This document shows, one piece after another, positions 45,779 through 54,281 of a stretch of DNA of 64,000 nt. Position numbers and translations under genes: made by a program. The notes beneath the pieces were generated by a model that ran no database searches, had not been told where the DNA came from, and was given only the letters and a program-made list of their open reading frames with translations. Each line of letters opens with the position of its first letter. The stretch's first letter is position 1. Source of the stretch: Paludibaculum fermentans. GTDB taxonomy: Bacteria; Acidobacteriota; Terriglobia; Bryobacterales; Bryobacteraceae. The stretch covers positions 930,001 to 994,000 of the forward strand of contig NZ_CP063849.1 in NCBI RefSeq assembly GCF_015277775.1, in the 5' to 3' direction.

Positions 45779-46846
45779 ATGCCTGTGCCGCCGGTTCACG
45801 AATTCGAATTCCTCGGGATGCGAGCCATCGTTGCCAGTCCGCGGATGCTGGCTGCCCTTGACCTGGCCGAACGCGTGGCCCGGACCTCGGCCACGGTCCT
45901 CGTCCAGGGTGAGAGCGGCAGCGGTAAGGAATTGATTGCCCGGGCTTTACATCATCTGTCTCTACGCGCCAGCCGGCCCTGGGTCGACATCAGTTGCGGA
46001 GCTCTGCCGGAACACCTTATCGAGAGCGAGCTCTTCGGATACGAGCGCGGAGCCTTCAGCGGAGCCGATTCCGCCAAACCCGGGCTCTTCGAACTGGCCA
46101 ATACCGGCACGCTCTTTCTTGACGAAATTGGCGAATTAGAGCCGCGCATGCAGGTGAAATTGCTACGCGTGTTGGATGGTATGCCGTACTACCGCCTTGG
46201 TGGTACTAAGAAAATCACTGTCGATGTGCGCGTCCTGACCGCCACAAATGTTGACCTGGAAGTAGCGGTTTCCGAAGGGCGCTTCCGCCGCGACCTCTAC
46301 CACCGGCTCAGCCAGATGACCCTCCGTGTGCCGCCACTGCGGGAACGGCCCGAGGATACGCAGGCGCTGGCGCTGCACTTCCTCAGCCTGCACGACCCGT
46401 CCGTGCACATGTCCGCTGAAGCCCTGGAAGCTCTGGTCTATCATTCCTGGCCGGGCAATGTCAGGGAGTTGAGGAATGTCATTACGCGCGCGGCGATCCT
46501 GGCGCGCAACGGTGTGATCCTCAGTTCCGACCTCGAACTGCCCGTCCGGCTGCAATCCATTCCGCCGCGCACGCCGGTGGAAATCGGAAGTTCCTCCCAG
46601 GCCGGGGCCGCGAACCATCCGGCCGCCCACGGCGCAATCCTGGACGGGCTGGAACGCGAAACGATCATGCGAGTGCTGGACGAGACCCACGGCCACCGGC
46701 AGCGAGCGGCCGATCTGTTGGGCATCTCACGCCGCACATTGAGTCGAAAACTCAGACAATACCGTCTGGAAGAAGAACCGTCCGAAATGCTGGTGAATGG
46801 CCATAAGTGGAGTCATGACAGAGAGTTACCTGGAAAAACGGCGTGA
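45779..46846 (+). CDS. Sigma-54-dependent Fis-type activator without receiver
   Basis: A 355-residue protein: an AAA+ domain nearly at the N-terminus with Walker A GESGSGKE (44-51), Walker B LFLDEIGEL (112-120) and a Fis helix-turn-helix at the end (RQRAADLLGISRRTLSRKLR). The sigma-54 contact motif is GAFSGA (91-96) instead of GAFTGA; the Thr to Ser change sits at the residue that touches sigma-54. No sensory domain is visible, so it may be controlled by a partner. The PilZ gene overlaps its end by 32 bp. Confidence 0.9.
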   Translation: MPVPPVHEFEFLGMRAIVASPRMLAALDLAERVARTSATVLVQGESGSGKELIARALHHLSLRASRPWVDISCGALPEHLIESELFGYERGAFSGADSAKPGLFELANTGTLFLDEIGELEPRMQVKLLRVLDGMPYYRLGGTKKITVDVRVLTATNVDLEVAVSEGRFRRDLYHRLSQMTLRVPPLRERPEDTQALALHFLSLHDPSVHMSAEALEALVYHSWPGNVRELRNVITRAAILARNGVILSSDLELPVRLQSIPPRTPVEIGSSSQAGAANHPAAHGAILDGLERETIMRVLDETHGHRQRAADLLGISRRTLSRKLRQYRLEEEPSEMLVNGHKWSHDRELPGKTA

Positions 46847-47102
46847 GCCCCGATTTCGCGCTGAAGGCCGAGTCACCTTTAAGGCGGTGGACGGCGCCGA
46901 GGCCGCGTCATTCGAAGGCCGCCTGATCGACGTCAGTGAAACCGGCTTCCGTGCCGCCCATACCGATACCGGGCTGGCGCGCGGCCAGGAAGTGTTGTTT
47001 GAACACAGCAAGGCCCAGGGCCGCGCCCGGGCCATCTGGAACCGCATCCTGGACGGCGAAGTCCAGACCGGGTTTCTGGTGATCGCCGGCGAGCGCACTT
47101 GA
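46815..47102 (+). CDS. PilZ-domain protein
   Basis: From the ATG at 46815 (TGGAG about 6 nt upstream) the product is 95 residues, a stand-alone PilZ domain. The c-di-GMP-binding motifs RREPR (9-13) and DVSETGF (the D/NxSxxG motif) are present. It overlaps the sigma-54 activator gene, so translation is probably coupled; together with the HD-GYP/GGDEF gene next door this makes a c-di-GMP synthesis, breakdown and receptor set. Confidence 0.85.
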   Translation: MTESYLEKRREPRFRAEGRVTFKAVDGAEAASFEGRLIDVSETGFRAAHTDTGLARGQEVLFEHSKAQGRARAIWNRILDGEVQTGFLVIAGERT

Positions 47103-47176
47103 GCGCCTAACGCCTGAAAACTGAGCGGATTCCCTCCCTTTGGGTTTTGTTGTACCCGCGCCCCCATCCAGGACCG

Positions 47177-47182
47177 TATAAT
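47177..47182 (+). promoter_or_regulatory. Candidate -10 element for the SBBP protein gene
   Basis: A perfect TATAAT 42 bp before the ATG at 47225. A good -35 at 17 bp is not visible. Transcripts starting here would carry the hairpin at 47192-47210. Confidence 0.4.
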
Positions 47183-47191
47183 GTTTAGTTT

Positions 47192-47210
47192 GGGGCAGTC
47201 AGCCTGCCCC
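47192..47210 (+). other. 5' leader hairpin
   Basis: GGGGCAG and CTGCCCC pair perfectly around TCAGC, between the TATAAT and the ATG of the SBBP gene. It could protect or regulate the leader. There is no T-tract. Confidence 0.45.
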
Positions 47211-47224
47211 ATCCACAAACTCGC

Positions 47225-49336
47225 ATGCGCATCCTGCCGTTCCTTACCATCGCCGCCGCCGTGACCGCCGTCGCAGGCACGAGCCCCTCCGATCCCCGTA
47301 AGGCTCTCAGCCTGTTACCGGCCTGGTTCGAACCGGCACCGGACAACACGCGCTTTACCTCTCACATTACTTCCATGCCGGTGTCGATCGACGCGTCTGG
47401 TGCGGTACTGGGCGGCAAGCTGCGGATGTCCCTCGCCGGCGGCCAGCCCAAGGCCCGGCTGGAAGGGGTGCAGCGGCAGGCGGCCACTTCCACCTATTTC
47501 GTCGGCCGGCAGCGGGACAAGTGGCGGGCCGATGTGCCCCATTTTGATCGGGTTGCCGTGCGCGGCGCCTATCCGGGCATCGACGTTCTCTACTACGCCC
47601 AGGACAAGCGCCTGGAGTATGACTTCCTGGTCCAGCCCGGTTCCGACCCGAAGGCCATTCGCCTGCGTTTCTCCGGCATAAAGCCGAAGCTGGCGGCCTC
47701 CGGCGAGCTCGAACTTTCGGCTGGCATTCGCCAACATGCTCCCGTGGCCTACCAGATGCGGGACGGTCAGCGCGTGCCCGTTGCCAGTTCCTATGAGATT
47801 GCCCGCAACGGTGAAGTGGGCTTCCGTCTCGGTGCCTACGACCGCAAGTTGCCGCTGGTGATCGACCCCGTGGTCTCCTGGTCCGGCTATGTAGTCGGCA
47901 ACACCTCCGACATCATCAACGCGGTGGTAGCGGATCCGGCGGGTGGATTCTGGGTGGCGGGTTCGGCCCTCGCCCAGGTGGACATCCCCGAAGACACCAA
48001 TCCGTACTATTTGACGAATAGCGGGCTGCAGGACATCTTCCTGGCGAAGATCGTGCCGGATGGCACTGCCTGGAAACTGGTTTATTGGAGCTACATCGGC
48101 GGCACGGCCAACGACGAAGCTAATGGTCTCACCTGGTTCGGCAACCGCCTGGCGATGACGGGCAGCACGGCTTCCACCGATTTCCCCTTGAGCGGCAATG
48201 CCTTCCAGTTGGAGCTCGGCGATCCGAACCCTGACAACGAAGACGCCGACGACGACGAAGTCGCGGGCGGTATCGACGCGTTTGTGTTCGTGTACGATCC
48301 GTCGGCCGGCGGTCTCGATACTCTCACTTATTCCACGTATTACGGCGGCACCGGCACGGATGTCGGCCAAGCCATCGCGGCCGGTCCCAACGGAATGCTG
48401 GCCATCACCGGCTATACGAACTCCGGCGTACTGTATGGCGCCACGGAAGGCGTAGCGCTGCAGCCCTCGAATCGCGGCGGCCAGGATACGTTCGTCGCCG
48501 TTCTCCGGCCGTTTGCGGATACCGTGCCCGGCACCCTGATTATGTCCACGTTCCTGGGCGGCAACTCCACCGACGTGGCCAATTCGATCGGGTTCGACAG
48601 CAAAGGTATGGTCTATGTTGCCGGTACGACGCTGTCGAACGACTTCCCGCTGGCGGGCGCCAGCTACCAGTCCACGGCGAAGGCCGGCGGTAACGTCTTC
48701 TTCACCAAGCTGGATCCCACCAAGACCGCTTTTGATTCGTTGCTCTATTCGACCTATATCGGCGGCCGCGGTATTGATTCCGGCCAAGCCATGGTCATCG
48801 ACTCGCAGGACCGGGCCTGGATCGCGGGCTACACCACCTCCAACGACCTGCCGGTGACCCCGGGCGCCTATCAGCTCTCCCTGGCGGGTGGCGTCGACGC
48901 GTTCCTGCTGGCGGTGGATCCCTCGAAGACCGGCGCGGCGATCATCCCCTACTGCACCTACTTTGGTGACACCGGGACCGACATCGCCTACGGTTTGGCC
49001 CAAAGCCCCAAGGATGGCTCCTTCACCCTGGGCGGCTACACGACCTCGGCCAACTTCCCCCAGAAGAACATCGACGGCTACACGAAGCCGCCCGTGCGTC
49101 TGGTGGAATCCTGGGCCGCGCGCATCGACCCGACGAAATTCGACGCTTCCGCCCTGGTCTGGTCGCTCACCTTCGGCGGCAACCTGAACGACGTGGTCAC
49201 GACCATTGCGGTGGACGCGCAGGGCAGCGCGTTTCTGGCCGGCTTCAGCAATTCCAACAACCTGCCGGTCTCCAGCGGACAGGTGAAGCCTACCGACGCG
49301 GCCACCGATACCGGCTTCTTCTTTTTGGTCAAGTAA
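47225..49336 (+). CDS. SBBP-repeat beta-propeller secreted protein
   Basis: A 703-residue secreted protein with a signal peptide (MRILPFLTIAAAVTAVAG). The N-terminal 230 residues have the DUF7948-like domain that precedes SBBP repeats (AYPGIDVLYYAQDKRLEYDF). The rest is a beta-propeller with recurring YSTYYGGTGTDVGQ/STYIGGRGIDSGQ type blades and DFPLSG/DLPVTPGAYQ segments. It has no C-terminal sorting tail. The family is very common in Solibacter-like acidobacteria and is thought to be extracellular; function unknown. Confidence 0.88.
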   Translation: MRILPFLTIAAAVTAVAGTSPSDPRKALSLLPAWFEPAPDNTRFTSHITSMPVSIDASGAVLGGKLRMSLAGGQPKARLEGVQRQAATSTYFVGRQRDKWRADVPHFDRVAVRGAYPGIDVLYYAQDKRLEYDFLVQPGSDPKAIRLRFSGIKPKLAASGELELSAGIRQHAPVAYQMRDGQRVPVASSYEIARNGEVGFRLGAYDRKLPLVIDPVVSWSGYVVGNTSDIINAVVADPAGGFWVAGSALAQVDIPEDTNPYYLTNSGLQDIFLAKIVPDGTAWKLVYWSYIGGTANDEANGLTWFGNRLAMTGSTASTDFPLSGNAFQLELGDPNPDNEDADDDEVAGGIDAFVFVYDPSAGGLDTLTYSTYYGGTGTDVGQAIAAGPNGMLAITGYTNSGVLYGATEGVALQPSNRGGQDTFVAVLRPFADTVPGTLIMSTFLGGNSTDVANSIGFDSKGMVYVAGTTLSNDFPLAGASYQSTAKAGGNVFFTKLDPTKTAFDSLLYSTYIGGRGIDSGQAMVIDSQDRAWIAGYTTSNDLPVTPGAYQLSLAGGVDAFLLAVDPSKTGAAIIPYCTYFGDTGTDIAYGLAQSPKDGSFTLGGYTTSANFPQKNIDGYTKPPVRLVESWAARIDPTKFDASALVWSLTFGGNLNDVVTTIAVDAQGSAFLAGFSNSNNLPVSSGQVKPTDAATDTGFFFLVK

Positions 49337-49453
49337 GAATATCGCGGCGGGCGGGGGATAAACCTCGATACAATAGCGGCTTCCGGAAACCTTCCTCTCG
49401 TGAAGCGCGCCTTTTGTTTTGGGGTGTGCTGAAGGTGTCCCCCAGGTAGTCGC

Positions 49454-50668
49454 ATGAACTTGAATCGTCCCATTTTCTTATTTCTTAGCGCCGTCCCCCT
49501 ACTGTTCCTCTCTGCCTGCGCCCGCAACGCTCCGGCTGCCGCAAAGAAAGACACCGGCCCCGTCCAGGTGAACGTGGCGCGTGTCTCGGTTCGTTCCATT
49601 CAACGCTCGGTGGAAGGAATCGGAACGCTTTTCCCGTTTGATGAGGCCATCATCAGCGCGGAAACGGACGGTCCGCTGCAACAGGTGAGCGCCGACCTGG
49701 GCGATCTCGTGGCGCAGGGCCAGGTGCTGGCCCGCATCTCCGATGAAGAAGCACGCTATCTGGTTTCCCAGCAGGAGGCCCAGTTGCGCCAATCATTGGA
49801 GCGCCTGGGCTTAAAGGACGACAAGGATCGCCTGCAGGACGTCCGCGAGGCGCCCGATGTGCGGCGCGCCAAGGCGGATCTGTTTGAAGTGGAAATCCGC
49901 TACAAGCGCACCCGCGAACTGGTGGATCAGGGCATTGGCCCGAAATCGGACCTGGATCAGGCACAGGCCCGGTTCCAATCGGCGCAGGCCGCCTACGACC
50001 AGACGCTGAACCAGACCCGCAACCTTGTCCAGGAGATCGAGCGCTACAAGGCCAGCCTCGACCTGCAGCGCAAGAAGCTGCGCGATACGACCGTGCGCGC
50101 GCCCTTTGCCGCCTTTGTGAAGGATCGCCAGGCGGTTGTCGGCGCCTACGTTCGTGCCAACTCGCCCCTGTTTACCCTGGTGAAGATCGATCCCATCCGC
50201 CTGCGTGTGGAAGTGCCGGAACGCATGGCTCCCTGGGTGAAGCTGGGCCAGCGCGCGGAAGTCATCGTCGAGGCCTTTGAGGGCCGGAAGTTCGAAGGCA
50301 GGGTTTCGCGCATCTCCCCGACGGTGGACCAGACCAAGCGCACGTTTGTCGTGGAAGCGCTCATCCAGAACAGCAAGAACGAGCTCAAGCCGGGCTCCTA
50401 TGCCCGCGCCCGGCTGGATACCGACAAGATGGAGAACATCCGTGTCGTGCCCCCGCAGGCAATTCTGTACGTCCTTGGTACGAATAAGTCCTACGTCGTG
50501 AAGAAAGACGCCTCGATCGACGTGCGCGATGTGAAGGTCGGCGACCGGTTCCCGAAGGAGATCGAGATCCTTGAGGGGCTGAATGAGGGCGAGACGGTTG
50601 CCATCTCGAGCCTGACGCGGCTGGATATGGGATCAAAGGTCAAGATTTCGGCCGCTGAAGCGAACTGA
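49454..50668 (+). CDS. RND-efflux-type periplasmic adaptor (HlyD/MFP family) lipoprotein
   Basis: A 404-residue lipoprotein (LFLSAC, lipobox Cys about 22). The adaptor layout is barrel-sandwich halves (QVSADLGDLVAQGQVLARI and VRAPFAAFVKDRQAVVGAYV) around a long coiled coil (about 100-195), then beta-barrel and membrane-proximal parts. Such adaptors link inner-membrane RND or ABC pumps to an outer-membrane channel. No pump or TolC-like gene is beside it, so its partner is elsewhere. The TonB-receptor gene follows after 88 bp. Confidence 0.9.
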   Translation: MNLNRPIFLFLSAVPLLFLSACARNAPAAAKKDTGPVQVNVARVSVRSIQRSVEGIGTLFPFDEAIISAETDGPLQQVSADLGDLVAQGQVLARISDEEARYLVSQQEAQLRQSLERLGLKDDKDRLQDVREAPDVRRAKADLFEVEIRYKRTRELVDQGIGPKSDLDQAQARFQSAQAAYDQTLNQTRNLVQEIERYKASLDLQRKKLRDTTVRAPFAAFVKDRQAVVGAYVRANSPLFTLVKIDPIRLRVEVPERMAPWVKLGQRAEVIVEAFEGRKFEGRVSRISPTVDQTKRTFVVEALIQNSKNELKPGSYARARLDTDKMENIRVVPPQAILYVLGTNKSYVVKKDASIDVRDVKVGDRFPKEIEILEGLNEGETVAISSLTRLDMGSKVKISAAEAN

Positions 50669-50756
50669 GCACCGGCGTGCCTGACGGCGAATCTGCGAAA
50701 ATGGAAATGAAGGGTGGGTTGTCTGAAATGCACGACTCCGCCACCCTGATTTCCTC

Positions 50757-52541
50757 ATGCGCCTTTTTCTCCTGTGTCTCGGTCTGACGCCAGCCTGCTG
50801 CCTGCTGTTTGCGCAGTCGGATCCTCCCGTCCTGAAGCAATCCGTTGTGGTCACCGGCACCTGGCAGCCGCTGCCTCTAGAGGAGGCTGACCGCAGCATC
50901 GACTCCCTGCCTGTACGCGGCCAAACCCTTCTCTTCAATAGCTTTGTCGACCTGCTTCGGCTCGACCCGTCGCTCGATCTGCGGCAACGCGGCCAGAACG
51001 GCGTGCAGGGTGACCTCTCCATCCGCGGTGCCAGTTTCGGCCAGACGCTCGTGCTCCTCAACGGACGGCGGCTGAACGACCCGCAATCCGGCCATCACAA
51101 TATGGATTTGCCCGTGCCGATGGAGTCCATTCAATCCATTGAGGTTCTGCGGGGCACGGGTTCGACTCTCTATGGCTCCGACGCGGTGGGCGGCGTGGTG
51201 AACATCATCACGGCTCCGCCGGAGGCGTGGCAGGCCCGAATCCGGATGGCGGCGGGCAGTTTCGGGACGAACCAGGAGTCGGCTACGATCACTGGCCTGG
51301 TTGGGCCGCTCACCCAGCAGTTCACCTTCTCGCGGGATTTCTCCACCGGGTTCATTGCCAATCGGGATTACCGGAATCTGGCGTTCGGCTCCACCACCCG
51401 GTTCGCGTCCAAAATGGGTTCGACTGATCTGGATCTGGGTTACGCCGATAAGCCGTTCGGCGCGCAGGATTTCTACGGCGCGTATCCCTCGTGGGAGCGG
51501 ACGAAAACCTGGTACAGCGGACTGCGCCAGTCGCTCGGTGAGCGCACCGAGGCTTCGTTCAGCTTCCGCCGCCACACCGATCTGTTCTATCTCTACCGGG
51601 ATAATCCACAGCGCTACCAGAACAACCACATTGCGGAAAGCTGGCAGGCCAGCGTGCGCCGCCGCGAACCGCTGGGCCGAACCATGACTCTGTTCTACGG
51701 GGTAGAAGGCTTCGGCGAGAACATCAACTCGACGAACCTGGGCGTCCACAACCGGGCGCGCGGAACCGGCTATGTTTCCCTGGACATCCGGGCGCTGAAG
51801 CGGTTCTCGTTGACCACCGGGGTACGGACGGAGAGCTACCGCGGCATCTTCGACCAGGTCAGCCCGTCGATCGGAGTGGGCTACTACGCGACCTCGAAGT
51901 TCAAGCTGCGCGGCGGAGTGAGCCGTGCCTACCGGCTGCCAACCTTCACCGATCTGTACTACAAGGATCCCGCCAATCAGGGCAACGCGGCGCTGCAGAC
52001 CGAGACTGCCTGGAGCACCGAGGGCGGAGCCGAGTACCGGCCCACCGCCAACCTGCGGCTGCAAACGACCGTGTTCCACCGGCGCGACCGCAACGGGATC
52101 GATTACATGAGTTCGTCGCCCACCGGACCCTGGGTCGCCGCGAACATCACCAGGCTGAACTTCACCGGCGTCGAGAGTTCGGCGGCCTGGCGCTGGCGCC
52201 ACCAATTGTTCGACGTCAGCTACACCGGCCTGCGCGGCGTCTCTGAACTCCTGCCTGGAATCTATACGAAGTATTCTTTCAATTACCCCATCCACTCGGC
52301 GGTGGCCTCGTGGACCGGCACCTTGCCCGGCTCCCTCACCGCGCGGACCCGCATTGGCGCCATGGAGCGCCGGGCCCGCGATCCCTACGGAGTATGGGAT
52401 CTATACCTGGCGCGAAACCGCGGTCCGGTGCGGCCGTTCGTCCAATTCACAAATCTGGCGAACACGCGCTACCAGGAGATCCTGAGCATCCCGCTGCCCG
52501 GCCGGGCGGTGTTGGGCGGCGTGGAAATCGTCATCCGATAG
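50757..52541 (+). CDS. TonB-dependent outer-membrane receptor
   Basis: A 594-residue receptor with a signal peptide (MRLFLLCLGLTPACCLLFAQ), a plug domain (about 25-150: VVVTGTW as TonB-box-like start, SIRGASFGQTLVLLNGRRL, YGSDAVGGVVNIITAPP) and a beta-barrel ending IPLPGRAVLGGVEIVIR with a terminal Arg rather than Phe. The size resembles the BtuB/small receptor class, so cobalamin uptake for MetH is conceivable but not shown; there is no B12 riboswitch upstream. Confidence 0.9.
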   Translation: MRLFLLCLGLTPACCLLFAQSDPPVLKQSVVVTGTWQPLPLEEADRSIDSLPVRGQTLLFNSFVDLLRLDPSLDLRQRGQNGVQGDLSIRGASFGQTLVLLNGRRLNDPQSGHHNMDLPVPMESIQSIEVLRGTGSTLYGSDAVGGVVNIITAPPEAWQARIRMAAGSFGTNQESATITGLVGPLTQQFTFSRDFSTGFIANRDYRNLAFGSTTRFASKMGSTDLDLGYADKPFGAQDFYGAYPSWERTKTWYSGLRQSLGERTEASFSFRRHTDLFYLYRDNPQRYQNNHIAESWQASVRRREPLGRTMTLFYGVEGFGENINSTNLGVHNRARGTGYVSLDIRALKRFSLTTGVRTESYRGIFDQVSPSIGVGYYATSKFKLRGGVSRAYRLPTFTDLYYKDPANQGNAALQTETAWSTEGGAEYRPTANLRLQTTVFHRRDRNGIDYMSSSPTGPWVAANITRLNFTGVESSAAWRWRHQLFDVSYTGLRGVSELLPGIYTKYSFNYPIHSAVASWTGTLPGSLTARTRIGAMERRARDPYGVWDLYLARNRGPVRPFVQFTNLANTRYQEILSIPLPGRAVLGGVEIVIR

Positions 52542-52584
52542 ACAGTTACCCGCGGGCGGCGCGGTTGTTGCACAATTTTAAGGA

Positions 52585-53691
52585 ATGCTCTCCCGACGCA
52601 CTTTCCTCGCAGCCGTTCCCGCGGTCGCCCTTGCCCAGCAGGCAGACGAGTCCGGCTTCCAGCCCGTCACCGGATGGACGATTGTCGATGGGCCGGATTC
52701 GGCCTATACGATCACAGGTTCCGAGATTGCCGTGCATTCGCACGCGTCGTTCCCGTGCTGGCTGCGTTCCGGCCGCCAGTATGAGAACTTCGAGCTGCGC
52801 GGCGAGTTCTTCGTCAAGGGCTGGACGGATTCCGGTTTCTATCTCCACGCGCCTGAGTTCGGCCGTCCGTCGCAGGCCGGCTTCCAGATTAAGGTTTTCC
52901 ACGAAAAAGAGGCCAAGGCCACGCCGTATTCCGTGGGTGCGCTGTTCCCGTTGATTGCCCCTTCGAAGATCAATGTCCAGCCGGGCTGGAATCCCATTCG
53001 GGTCGTGTTCGACTGGCCGAAGCTGCAGGTTTCGATCAACGGGGAAGTGGTGCAGGATCTGGATGTTACGGCCAACCCGGAGCTCGCTCCCCGGCTGCGG
53101 AACGGCTATCTGGGCATTGTCGCCGCCTCGGCCGAGTGCAAGTTCCGCAACCTGCGGGTGAAGGAGTTGCCGGGTAAGCAGAAGTGGCAGCCACTCTATA
53201 CGCAGCCGGGCGACCTGGCGGCGAAGTGGACGGTGTCCGAGGGCAAACCAAACTTCACGGAACTGGGCGATATCCTGCGCGCCGACGGGGCAGGGCATCT
53301 GGCTTCAAAAGAACAGTTTCGCGACTTCCAGTTGCAGCTCTACATCCGAGGCTGCCCGCAGCACAACGGCGGAGTCCTGTTCCGCAGCGGCGGCCGGGGT
53401 ACCAACCCCAGCAAGGGCTACGAGATCCAGCTCCACAACGTGGAGGAAGCGCACTTCCCCACGGGATCGCTCTACCACTTCAAGCGCGCCCGCTATCCCC
53501 GAATTGAGGACGGCAAGTGGTTCCTGCTGGAACTGTGGGTGAAGGACAAGCAGTGCCGGGTGCGGGTCGACGGCGACACGATCCTGGAGTATTCGACGCT
53601 CGAGAACCTCGAAGAAGGTTTTATTGAGCTGCAGGCGCACCGGCAGGGCTTCTGGCTGGAGTTCAAGGACATCCTGATCCAGCGTTTGTAA
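52585..53691 (+). CDS. Secreted protein with two DUF1080 domains
   Basis: A 368-residue protein with a Tat-type signal (MLSRRTFLAAVPAVALAQQ). Two beta-sandwich DUF1080 (3-keto-disaccharide hydrolase) domains are seen, about 20-190 and 195-368; each has the LRGEFFVKGWTDSGFYLHAPE/LYIRGCPQHNGGVLFRSGG pattern and a similar WNPIRVVFDW/WFLLELWV strand. DUF1080 proteins act on sugars or bind glycans in planctomycetes and acidobacteria. Enzymatic activity of these tandem copies is not proven. Confidence 0.85.
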   Translation: MLSRRTFLAAVPAVALAQQADESGFQPVTGWTIVDGPDSAYTITGSEIAVHSHASFPCWLRSGRQYENFELRGEFFVKGWTDSGFYLHAPEFGRPSQAGFQIKVFHEKEAKATPYSVGALFPLIAPSKINVQPGWNPIRVVFDWPKLQVSINGEVVQDLDVTANPELAPRLRNGYLGIVAASAECKFRNLRVKELPGKQKWQPLYTQPGDLAAKWTVSEGKPNFTELGDILRADGAGHLASKEQFRDFQLQLYIRGCPQHNGGVLFRSGGRGTNPSKGYEIQLHNVEEAHFPTGSLYHFKRARYPRIEDGKWFLLELWVKDKQCRVRVDGDTILEYSTLENLEEGFIELQAHRQGFWLEFKDILIQRL

Positions 53692-53736
53692 GAAGGAAGT
53701 TCTGAGATACGGATACGTAACAGAATTCCATTCGTA

Positions 53737-53765
53737 TTGACTGTCAGTATTGCGAAGCTTATGCT
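53737..53765 (+). promoter_or_regulatory. Sigma-70-type promoter of the Lrp gene
   Basis: TTGACT (53737-53742), 17-bp spacer, TATGCT (53760-53765). It is the best -35/-10 pair in the window. The -10 lies inside the stem-loop that covers the start region. Confidence 0.6.
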
Positions 53766-53786
53766 GGAAGGCATAGGAGCTTCGCA
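53751..53786 (+). promoter_or_regulatory. Long inverted repeat at the Lrp promoter/RBS
   Basis: TGCGAAGCT (53751-53759) pairs with AGCTTCGCA (53778-53786), and TATGC (53760-53764) with GCATA (53771-53775), with a GG bulge. It ends at the base before the ATG and includes both the -10 and the AGGAG ribosome-binding site. It may be the operator for autoregulation and/or an RNA hairpin that hides the ribosome-binding site. Confidence 0.7.
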
Positions 53787-54281
53787 ATGCTTGACGACGT
53801 CGACGCCCAACTTCTCGCCGCGCTGCAGTTTGACGCCCGAGTCAGCAATGTAGAACTCGCCCGGCAGGTGGGCATGGCTCCCTCTGCCGTGCTGGAACGC
53901 GTTCGAAAGCTGGAAGAGCGCGGGCTGATTCGAGCGTACGAAGCCAAATTGAACGCTCGCGCGCTGGGTATCGGACTGACGGCCTTTGTGTTCGTCCGGG
54001 CCGAGGAGCGTATTGGCGCGCAGGAGACTTCGCTCCAGTTGGCGGAGATCCCGGAAGTCCAGGAAGTCCATCATATTGCAGGGGAAGACTGCTACCTGGT
54101 GAAGCTGAGGGTGCACGACACCGACGCCCTGGCCAGCTTGCTGCGCGAGCGTTTCGGCAGCATTCCCACCATTCGCTCAACCCGAACGACCATCGTTCTC
54201 CAAACAGTCAAGGAAGTTTCCACGCTGCCCATTCCGGCGCCCAAGGCTGGAGCGGGGAAGGGAGACAAGAGCCGTGCCTGA
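53787..54281 (+). CDS. Lrp/AsnC-family transcriptional regulator
   Basis: A 164-residue regulator. The N-terminal winged helix (about 1-65) has LDDVDAQLLAALQFDARVSN and the recognition helix MAPSAVLERVRKLEERGLIR. A RAM effector domain follows (about 70-150). Lrp-type proteins bind amino acids. It overlaps the downstream DMT exporter by 8 bp, so it probably regulates that exporter and itself through the long inverted repeat before the start. Confidence 0.93.
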   Translation: MLDDVDAQLLAALQFDARVSNVELARQVGMAPSAVLERVRKLEERGLIRAYEAKLNARALGIGLTAFVFVRAEERIGAQETSLQLAEIPEVQEVHHIAGEDCYLVKLRVHDTDALASLLRERFGSIPTIRSTRTTIVLQTVKEVSTLPIPAPKAGAGKGDKSRA

